The notes under the pieces were generated by a model that saw only the letters and a list, made by a program, of their open reading frames with translations, was not told the origin of the DNA and searched no databases. The position numbers were made by a program, and so were the translations under genes. Shown here piece after piece: positions 24,032 through 29,982 of a DNA stretch of 38,863 bases. Position 1 is the first letter of the stretch. The number at the start of each line of letters is the position of its first letter. The DNA comes from an uncultured Ruminococcus sp. (GTDB lineage: Bacteria > Bacillota > Clostridia > Oscillospirales > CAG-272): the NCBI GenBank assembly GCA_902797235.1, contig CADBSB010000075.1, forward strand, positions 1-38,863. The letters are read 5' to 3'.

Positions 24032-24769
24032 ATGAACGAAAAAGAGTTTGACAAGCAGGAAATTACAATCTCCATAATGCAGGTCATAAGGATCTTGTGG
24101 AGAAACATTTTACCCATCATTCTTATAACCGCCGTCGTCGCCGCCGGAGTGTTCGTATTTGAAAGTTTTTTTGTAAAGCCCAAATATAAAGCAACGGCGA
24201 TGATTTACGTACAGGCTAAAAAATTGACGGATGAATCGCAGGTAAGCACCGGCGACCTTTCCGTTGCTAAACAGCTTGTTAACACGTACGCTATAATTTT
24301 AAAGACCGACGAGGTGCTTGAGGACGTGGCTGCCGCGCTCGACCATCAGGTCTCTGCGAGCCAGATTTACAGCACGCTGACCGCGGAAAGCATCAATAAC
24401 ACCGAAATATTCTCGATCAACTATACCGATACGGATCCCGAGCGCGCGAGGGACGTTATAAACGCTCTCGCCGATATAGCGCCCGAAAGGATCAAGGACG
24501 TCGTAAAGGCCGGCGAGGCTTCCGTCGTTCAGAAGGCCTCCACGCCGAAGAGCCCGGTCTCTCCGAAAAAAACGCGCGATACCGCGATAGCCGCGCTTGC
24601 CGCGTTCGTCGTTTCCGGCTTCATATTCGTTCTGGTGGCCATACTTGACACGCGTATAAGAACGGTCGAAGATCTGACGGAAAACTTCAATTTCCCGGTA
24701 TTCGGACAGATACCGACCATAACGGCGGACGTAACGTCGGTACAGAAGGAGGACAGCGAGAATGAATAA
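24032..24769 (+). CDS. Wzz/CapA-type polysaccharide co-polymerase (BY-kinase activator)
   Basis: Protein of 245 residues from the ATG at 24032. The in-frame ATG at 24023 is too close to AAAAGG at 24017-24022, so the later start is preferred. Topology is that of a chain-length determinant: a short cytoplasmic N-terminus, helix 1 at about 25-50, an extracellular domain (about 51-180) with KYKATAMIYVQAK near its start, and helix 2 at about 185-210 preceded by a Pro-rich motif (ASTPKSPVSPKK). A cytoplasmic tail follows. In Firmicutes such proteins activate a separate CpsD kinase and set capsule or exopolysaccharide length. It overlaps the kinase gene by 8 bases. No glycosyltransferase, flippase or polymerase gene is in the window. 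Confidence 0.88.
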   Translation: MNEKEFDKQEITISIMQVIRILWRNILPIILITAVVAAGVFVFESFFVKPKYKATAMIYVQAKKLTDESQVSTGDLSVAKQLVNTYAIILKTDEVLEDVAAALDHQVSASQIYSTLTAESINNTEIFSINYTDTDPERARDVINALADIAPERIKDVVKAGEASVVQKASTPKSPVSPKKTRDTAIAALAAFVVSGFIFVLVAILDTRIRTVEDLTENFNFPVFGQIPTITADVTSVQKEDSENE

Positions 24770-25664
24770 CAAGAAGAACGCAAAGAACTCAAGCTTAAAA
24801 GAGTTTAAAATTTTAAACGATCGTTCGTCCTTCTCCGTAAGAGAGGCGTACGGTACGATAAGAACGAACCTTCTGTTCTCCGAGCATTCCGAAAAATGCG
24901 GTGTGTTTGCGATATGCGGCGCCAGCGAGAACGCGGGTAAATCGTTATCCTGCATAAACATAGCAATTTCCTTTGCAAAAATAGGTAAAAACGTCCTTAT
25001 AATAGACACAGATATGCGTCATCCGTCCATAAACAAGGCTCTGAGAATCAAAAAGAACACGGGCCTTTCGGACGTGCTTGCAAAGCTGACGAAGGATATA
25101 CCGATAATTTCGACGGATATAAAGAACCTCTGCATACTGCCCGCCGGCAGCATACCGCCCAACCCCGCGGAGCTTTTGTACTCCAACCGCTTCGACAAGG
25201 TGCTTGAAGCGTGCTCAGAGAGATTTGACTACATCTTCATCGACACACCGCCTCTGAACCTCGTTTCCGACGCGGCGATGCTCGCGGAAAAGGTCGACGG
25301 TTATATATTCATAGTCCGCGCCGGCGCCGATACGAGAACGGGCGTCGCGTACGCGATAGACGTTATAACGAAGGTCAACGGAAAAATTGCCGGATTCGTT
25401 TTGAACGACGTCAACGAAAAGACCGCCGGTTATAAAGGCACGTACTATTACGGCAGGTACGGCAGGTACGGAAAGTACGGCTACGGCGGCTACGGCAGGT
25501 ACGGCAAGTACGGCAAGTACGGTAAGTACGGCAGCAGCTACGTGAACAAGTACGACAGCATGGAATTCGCCGACAAGAAATTTACCGAGGCGGACGAAAA
25601 GAAGCCTGTGAAGGAAACTCCCGAAAAGAATGACGCCGCACAGGAAAAACCGGAAGAAAACTGA
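24762..25664 (+). CDS. CpsD/CapB-family tyrosine kinase (BY-kinase) with tyrosine-rich tail
   Basis: Protein of 300 residues. P-loop kinase motifs are Walker A GASENAGKS at 53-61, Walker A' IIDTDMRHP at about 80-88 and Walker B IFIDTPP at 158-164. The C-terminus holds a dense tyrosine cluster, about 15 Tyr between 224 and 264, built from repeats of G-R/K-Y-G. Such clusters are autophosphorylated in trans when the kinase ring forms with its co-polymerase, and this cycling controls polymer synthesis. An acidic Lys/Glu/Pro tail follows (about 270-300). The cluster is encoded by 9-base DNA repeats, so its length may vary between strains. It is translationally coupled to the co-polymerase gene. 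Confidence 0.93.
   Translation: MNNKKNAKNSSLKEFKILNDRSSFSVREAYGTIRTNLLFSEHSEKCGVFAICGASENAGKSLSCINIAISFAKIGKNVLIIDTDMRHPSINKALRIKKNTGLSDVLAKLTKDIPIISTDIKNLCILPAGSIPPNPAELLYSNRFDKVLEACSERFDYIFIDTPPLNLVSDAAMLAEKVDGYIFIVRAGADTRTGVAYAIDVITKVNGKIAGFVLNDVNEKTAGYKGTYYYGRYGRYGKYGYGGYGRYGKYGKYGKYGSSYVNKYDSMEFADKKFTEADEKKPVKETPEKNDAAQEKPEEN
25431..25553 (+). repeat. In-gene tandem repeats encoding the Gly-Arg/Lys-Tyr cluster
   Basis: The bases spell repeated units of the form TACGGCAGG or TACGGCAAG, a 9-base period, with some imperfect copies. Near-identical short repeats allow slippage, which could add or remove phosphorylatable tyrosines in frame. Confidence 0.8.
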
Positions 25665-25710
25665 AAAAATCGGTCATGATGACTGACATTATAAAAATCA
25701 AGGAGAAAAA

Positions 25711-26259
25711 ATGAAAAAGACAATAGCATTACTGCTCATCGCCGTTATGGCGGCAGTCGCCCTCGCGTCCTGCACAAACAGCAAGCCGGCCGATACCTCT
25801 GCCAACACCACAAAGGCTGAAGCAACGACGACCGAGCCGCAGGATACCGAGATAGTCAAAACAAAGGACGACCTCACCTTTATATCAAACGGAGAGATGT
25901 ATTTTGATATAAACCTGTCCGAAGGCGTTTATGACGGTCTGACCATCAAGGTCGGTGACAAAACGGTCACCTCGAGCGGCAAAGTACCCTATACCGACGG
26001 CACGGAAGTAACGGTCGAAGGCACCCCGTCCGAGACCGGGACGATCTACCTTATCGGACGCAGCAACGGTATAGTCACCTACGTAAGCAACGAGATAAAA
26101 GCGACCGATCTCGCAAGAGCTATCGGCGTCATGATCAATGGCGTTGCCGGTGAAAAAACGTATATAATGATATCCGATAAGAGAGACGGCTTCAATCACG
26201 ATCTGAACGCCGACCTCACGGCTTTCCTCAACATCTATATGACAAAAGAGGAAGACTGA
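25711..26259 (+). CDS. Small lipoprotein of unknown function
   Basis: Protein of 182 residues with a lipoprotein signal (ALASC, lipidated C21) and a Thr/Ala-rich linker (about 22-50). A compact beta-rich domain follows (about 55-180), with YFDINLSEGVYDGLTIKVGDK and a C-terminal DLNADLTAFLNIYM. No family is recognised. AAGGAG precedes the ATG. It lies 46 bases after the BY-kinase gene with no terminator between and a strong one after, so it is likely the third gene of the surface-polymer operon. An accessory role in anchoring or sensing the polymer is possible but is only context. Confidence 0.65.
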   Translation: MKKTIALLLIAVMAAVALASCTNSKPADTSANTTKAEATTTEPQDTEIVKTKDDLTFISNGEMYFDINLSEGVYDGLTIKVGDKTVTSSGKVPYTDGTEVTVEGTPSETGTIYLIGRSNGIVTYVSNEIKATDLARAIGVMINGVAGEKTYIMISDKRDGFNHDLNADLTAFLNIYMTKEED

Positions 26260-26282
26260 TCATATAAAACAAAAGCATATTA

Positions 26283-26320
26283 CCGCCCGAAAGCCTTTGG
26301 TTTTCGGGCGGCATTTTTTT
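26283..26320 (+). terminator. Rho-independent terminator
   Basis: CCGCCCGAAA (26283-26292) pairs with TTTCGGGCGG (26302-26311), followed by a T7 run. It ends the co-polymerase/kinase/lipoprotein operon. Confidence 0.93.
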
Positions 26321-26330
26321 ATCTTTTGTC

Positions 26331-26359
26331 TTGATTTTTCACATTATTTATGGTATTAT
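26331..26359 (+). promoter_or_regulatory. Sigma-A promoter for the SIS/kinase operon
   Basis: TTGATT (26331-26336), a 17-base spacer and TATTAT (26354-26359), with the start codon at 26385. It rules out a longer reading frame that opens at 26331. Confidence 0.82.
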
Positions 26360-26384
26360 ATATAAAAAACAAGGGACAAAGAAA

Positions 26385-27122
26385 ATGAACGGGAAAGATT
26401 ATATAGATATAGTAAAGGATACGATAGACCGCGCGTATAACGGGCAGACGGAGGCGGTCAACGCCGCGTCGGACGCGCTTGCGGCGGCGGTGGAGTCAAA
26501 GCATAACGTTTTCGTTTTCGGCTGCTCGCATGCCGGGATAATAGCCGAGGAGGTGTTTTACCGCACGGGCGGACTCGCCGTTATAAACCCGATATTCTTC
26601 CCGGCGATGATGCTCAACACCCGCCCGATAACGATGACGAGCGCGCTCGAGCGCGTGTCCGGCATAGGCACGGTGATCCTCGATCAGAACAACGTCAAGG
26701 AAGGGGATCTTCTGATCCTCCATTCCGTTTCAGGCAGGAACACCGTGCCCGTCGAAATGGCGACGGAAGCGCATAAGCGCGGCGTAAAGACCGTCTGTAT
26801 AACAAACCTAAATTATTCCCGCGCGGTCACCTCGCGTCACCCGTCTGGCAAGCGGCTTTTCGAGGTCTGCGACATAGTGATAGACAATATGGGAGAAAAG
26901 GGCGACGCCGCCGTTACGGTCGAGGGTCTGCCCGAAAAGATAGGGCCGACGTCGACGGCGGTCGGAGCCGCGCTCATAAACGCGATAGTAATCGACGCGG
27001 TCAATAAGATGATTGCCGACGGCACGGTCCCGCCCGTTCTTATGAGCGCAAATCTTGACGGCGGGGACGAGCATAACGCGAAAATTTTTACGGAGTATAA
27101 AGACAACATCTTTTATATGTGA
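26385..27122 (+). CDS. SIS-domain sugar-phosphate protein (UPF0309-like), copy 1
   Basis: Protein of 245 residues from the ATG at 26385, downstream of the promoter. SIS (sugar isomerase) features are VFVFGCSHAGIIAEEVFYRTGG, the phosphate-binding loop LLILHSVSGRNTVPVEMA, and RHPSGKRLFEVCDIVIDN. Such proteins bind phosphorylated amino sugars and act as isomerases, deaminases or lyases. It is a paralogue of the SIS protein at 28106-28840; both share the S-V-S-G-R and HPSGK motifs. The next gene, a sugar kinase, begins one base after its stop codon, so they are coupled. The likely substrate is a GlcNAc- or MurNAc-type phosphate, but this is inferred from context only. Confidence 0.82.
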   Translation: MNGKDYIDIVKDTIDRAYNGQTEAVNAASDALAAAVESKHNVFVFGCSHAGIIAEEVFYRTGGLAVINPIFFPAMMLNTRPITMTSALERVSGIGTVILDQNNVKEGDLLILHSVSGRNTVPVEMATEAHKRGVKTVCITNLNYSRAVTSRHPSGKRLFEVCDIVIDNMGEKGDAAVTVEGLPEKIGPTSTAVGAALINAIVIDAVNKMIADGTVPPVLMSANLDGGDEHNAKIFTEYKDNIFYM

Positions 27123-27123
27123 T

Positions 27124-28116
27124 ATGAAATATCATCTGTCGATCGACAGCGGCGGAACAAAGGTCGCCGCGATACTGTATGATGAAAACCTGCGCCGCGT
27201 TAAAGTTTGCGTCACGGGCAGCGTGCGCGGGAATACGACGAGCGCGGAGCTTGTAAAAAAGCACACGGACGATATAATAAACGGGCTTGAATTGAACGGC
27301 AAAACCGTCGAAACGATAGGCGGCACGTTTGAAAACTCGCTTTATGATAATATCAGAAACGTGTGTGAAATAAAGCGCAAAAGCATTTTCGGCGAGCTTG
27401 AAATGGGGCTTTCCGCCGCGGGCATATTCGGCGACGGACTGCTTGCCCTGTCCGGTACGGGTGCGACCGTGTTCGCGCACGCGGACGGCAAAAAGCTGTC
27501 TGCAGGCGGCTACGGCGCCGCGGTGGCGGACGAGGGCTCGGGCTACTATATAGGGAGGAGCGCCTTCATCGCCGCAATACGCGACGTTGAGGGCAGAGGA
27601 GAGCGCACGGCGCTGTCCGATCTTATACCGCAAACGCTCGGATTTGACGGCAGAAAACAGCTGAGAGAGGCGATATTTTCAATCTACGGCAAAACCGACG
27701 CATCCCCCGTCGCCTCGGTCGCTAAGGCCGTTCCGACCGTCATAAAAGCGGCGGCGGAAAACGATACCGCCTCAAAAACGATTTTGAAAGACGCGGGCGG
27801 GCTTTTGGGCAAACAGATGATATATCTGATAAATTCAAACGGTCTGCCGGCTGATCTTCCCGTGACTGTGTCCGGCAGCGTGTGGCGCGGCAATCCCGTG
27901 TTTTATGACGCGTTTGAAAAAACGCTGAAAGAAAGCTATGATAAAATAAACATCGTCATCCCGCGCCTCGAGCCCGTTTTGGGCGACCTCGCGTACAGGG
28001 CGTACGAGCAGAAAGGTGAGCTGACGGAGGGCGACGTTTCACACATAATATCTGAATTTCCCGAATTTGAGTACGATATAAAACTATCTAAAACGGAGGC
28101 AAAAAATGTTACTTGA
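27124..28116 (+). CDS. BadF/BadG-type ATPase, probable N-acetylglucosamine kinase
   Basis: Protein of 330 residues of the ASKHA superfamily. The N-terminal phosphate loop is SIDSGGTK at 6-13, with the second phosphate motif LALSGTGATVFA and the adenosine region VTVSGSVWRGNP. This arrangement matches bacterial amino-sugar kinases of the NagK/BadF group rather than benzoyl-CoA reductase activators, because there are no iron-sulfur cysteines at the subunit interface. The start at 27124 is one base after the stop of the upstream SIS gene, without a separate strong ribosome site, which suggests coupling. The end overlaps the second SIS gene by 11 bases. It probably phosphorylates GlcNAc or a related sugar that the two SIS proteins then process. 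Confidence 0.82.
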   Translation: MKYHLSIDSGGTKVAAILYDENLRRVKVCVTGSVRGNTTSAELVKKHTDDIINGLELNGKTVETIGGTFENSLYDNIRNVCEIKRKSIFGELEMGLSAAGIFGDGLLALSGTGATVFAHADGKKLSAGGYGAAVADEGSGYYIGRSAFIAAIRDVEGRGERTALSDLIPQTLGFDGRKQLREAIFSIYGKTDASPVASVAKAVPTVIKAAAENDTASKTILKDAGGLLGKQMIYLINSNGLPADLPVTVSGSVWRGNPVFYDAFEKTLKESYDKINIVIPRLEPVLGDLAYRAYEQKGELTEGDVSHIISEFPEFEYDIKLSKTEAKNVT

Positions 28117-28840
28117 CAGATACAGAGAAGCGATAGACGAGCTGTTTAAAAAGGTGCGCGACACGCAGACGGAAAATATCATAAAGGCGGGCGAACTTGT
28201 CGCGGACAGCGTCGCAAACGGCGGGTGTATATTCTTATCGAGCATTTGCCACAGTATGGAGATGGATTCCATATACCGCGGCGGCGGCCCGATATTCTAT
28301 AAGCATTTCAGCTATAATCTGACCGTGGAAAACGGCGCGAGAGTGCGCGACAATTCGGATCTGGGCTACGACAGGCAGGGAGCCGAGGCGAGGTATGCTT
28401 TGATGAATTCGAATTTCCGCCCGGGCGACGTGCTGTTTCTGGCGTCCGTGTCGGGCAGGACGAAAAAGGTAGTCGATCTGGCGTACGAGGCGGTGAAGCT
28501 CGGCATAAACGTCGTCGCTTTCACGTCAATGGAGTACGCGACGCAGGTCGAGCCCGTCCATCCGTCGGGCAAAAAGCTATACGAGATAGCGACTTTAACG
28601 ATAGACAACTGCGCTCCCGCCGCCGAGGCGATGCTCGACGTGGAGGGCATAGAGGCAAAATTCGGCGCCGCCTCCGGCATAGCGTCCGATTATATCATGT
28701 GGAGCATCACGAGCGTCGCGGTGGAAAAGCTGCTTGAAAAGGGAATAACGCCCGGAATTTTAAAGAGCGCCAACTTCCCCGGCGGAAACGATTACAATAA
28801 AACGGTAATAGAGCCGAATTACGAAAAGTACGGCTGGTAA
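28106..28840 (+). CDS. SIS-domain sugar-phosphate protein (UPF0309-like), copy 2
   Basis: Protein of 244 residues. It aligns by eye with the 26385-27122 protein: IFLSSICHSMEMDSIYRGGG, LFLASVSGRTKKVVDLAYEA, and VHPSGKKLYEIATLTIDN. GGAGG lies upstream of the ATG inside the kinase gene end (11-base overlap). Two diverged SIS paralogues around one kinase could be a heteromeric enzyme or two successive steps. The reaction is not identifiable from sequence. Confidence 0.82.
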   Translation: MLLDRYREAIDELFKKVRDTQTENIIKAGELVADSVANGGCIFLSSICHSMEMDSIYRGGGPIFYKHFSYNLTVENGARVRDNSDLGYDRQGAEARYALMNSNFRPGDVLFLASVSGRTKKVVDLAYEAVKLGINVVAFTSMEYATQVEPVHPSGKKLYEIATLTIDNCAPAAEAMLDVEGIEAKFGAASGIASDYIMWSITSVAVEKLLEKGITPGILKSANFPGGNDYNKTVIEPNYEKYGW

Positions 28841-28850
28841 GGAGATAATT

Positions 28851-29303
28851 ATGTTAAAGGTTTCAGATAAAGCCCCCGTGTTCACGCTTAAAGATAAAGA
28901 GAATAACGACGTTTCGCTTTCGGATTTTTCGGGTAAAAAGGTGGTACTGTATTTTTACCCGAAGGACAACACTTCCGGCTGCACAAAGCAGGCGTGCGCG
29001 TTCGCGGCGGCGTACGGACTGTTCAGGAAAAAAGGCGCGGTCGTAATCGGCGTAAGCCGCGACAGCGTATCGTCACACGTTAAATTCGCGGAAAAATACG
29101 AGCTGCCGTTCATTTTACTGTCCGACCCGGAGCTTGAGGTCATAAAAGCCTACGGCGTGTGGCAGGAGAAGAAGAATTACGGCAAGGTCACGATGGGCGT
29201 CGTCAGAACGACGTTCATAATAGACGAAAACGGAAATATATCCCACGTCATGCCGAAGGTCAAGCCGGACACGAACGCCGCGGAGGTTTTAGAGCTGCTT
29301 TGA
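28851..29303 (+). CDS. bcp: Bcp/AhpC-type thiol peroxidase (peroxiredoxin)
   Basis: Protein of 150 residues. The peroxidatic Cys is C44 (NTSGCTKQAC), with C49 five residues on as the resolving Cys, the pattern of atypical two-Cys BCP/PrxQ enzymes. FYPKDN before it and VSRDS later are family markers. It reduces H2O2 and organic hydroperoxides in the cytoplasm using thioredoxin. It lies 10 bases after the second SIS gene with a GGAG ribosome site, so it belongs to the same transcript, an odd partner for amino-sugar genes. Confidence 0.95.
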   Translation: MLKVSDKAPVFTLKDKENNDVSLSDFSGKKVVLYFYPKDNTSGCTKQACAFAAAYGLFRKKGAVVIGVSRDSVSSHVKFAEKYELPFILLSDPELEVIKAYGVWQEKKNYGKVTMGVVRTTFIIDENGNISHVMPKVKPDTNAAEVLELL

Positions 29304-29806
29304 AATCAAAGATAGTTTTAAGAGTGCTCTGCCTGTCGGCAACGGCTTTTATCCTGTTCTGGATATTTATCATGTCAAATCAGAGCGCGGACGATTCGGC
29401 GGAAATGAGCGGCAAGGTCGGCTATACGATAGCCAAGGTCATAAAAAAGGACTTTGAAAAACTGCCGGAAAAAGAGAAGCAGGAATACGTTGAGGAAATA
29501 GATCACACGGTCAGAAAATCGGCGCATTTCACGGAATTTGCGGCTCTCGGCGCGTTTATTATGTTCGATCTCTGTCTGTTCAACATAAAAAAGCCGCTTG
29601 CCGCGTATTTCACGGTCTTATCCGGCTTTGTGTTCGCCTGCCTTGACGAGCTGCATCAGATATTCATTCCCGGCCGTGCGTGTATGTTCACGGACGTTTT
29701 GATAGACACCGGCGGCGTTGCCCTCGGCTGCGCTTGCGCACTCCTGCTCGTTATAATAATCGAAGCGGTGAAAAAGAGAAAACATAAAAAAACGGCGGAA
29801 AACTGA
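29300..29806 (+). CDS. VanZ-family membrane protein (TTG start)
   Basis: Protein of 168 residues if it begins at the TTG overlapping the bcp stop (TTGA, 29300-29303); the first residues read (M)KSKIVLRVLC. Longer frames would run far into bcp. It has about four membrane helices and the VanZ signatures KSAHFTEFAALGAF and LDELHQIFIPGRACMFTDVLID. VanZ proteins are linked to low-level teicoplanin or lipoglycopeptide resistance and to envelope stress, mostly of unknown mechanism. The Lys-rich C-terminus and stop codon are inside the terminator hairpin that ends the operon. The family is secure; the start codon is inferred. Confidence 0.85.
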   Translation: MKSKIVLRVLCLSATAFILFWIFIMSNQSADDSAEMSGKVGYTIAKVIKKDFEKLPEKEKQEYVEEIDHTVRKSAHFTEFAALGAFIMFDLCLFNIKKPLAAYFTVLSGFVFACLDELHQIFIPGRACMFTDVLIDTGGVALGCACALLLVIIIEAVKKRKHKKTAEN

Positions 29807-29821
29807 AATCCGCCGTTTTTT
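29787..29821 (+). terminator. Rho-independent terminator overlapping the VanZ stop codon
   Basis: AACGGCGGA (29791-29799) pairs with TCCGCCGTT (29809-29817), flanked by an A run and a T run. The TGA stop (29804-29806) is in the loop, so the stem's first arm is coding. Confidence 0.9.
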
Positions 29822-29830
29822 CATTCAGAT

Positions 29831-29965
29831 GAATCGGCTTCGCCGTGAATTGATGCTTACGCATCATGAATTGACGGTAAACCGTCATGAATTGAATTGC
29901 ACCATGGCGCAATTCATTAAGGCTGCCGCAAATGCGGCAGCCCCGGCTCGACGGTACGTCGAGAC
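29831..29965. repeat. Mini-hairpin array B with ATGAATT linkers
   Basis: Six hairpins stand in a row: 29835-29845 (CGGC stem), 29851-29866 (6 bp), 29872-29887 (6 bp), 29893-29916 (8 bp around CCATGG), 29921-29942 (perfect 10 bp) and 29947-29963 (perfect 7 bp). The first four are joined by TGAATTGA/ATGAATT-type linkers. Stems are unrelated to each other in sequence. The array fills the gap between the VanZ terminator and the convergent transglutaminase gene end. Confidence 0.85.
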
Positions 29966-29982
29966 GGAAGGAGTTTTTTTAC

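Noticed and set aside
27124-28116. Benzoyl-CoA or 2-hydroxyacyl-CoA dehydratase activator (BadF/HgdC)
   Set aside because: The iron-sulfur cysteine pair of those activators is absent and the neighbours are SIS-domain proteins, so a sugar kinase is more likely.
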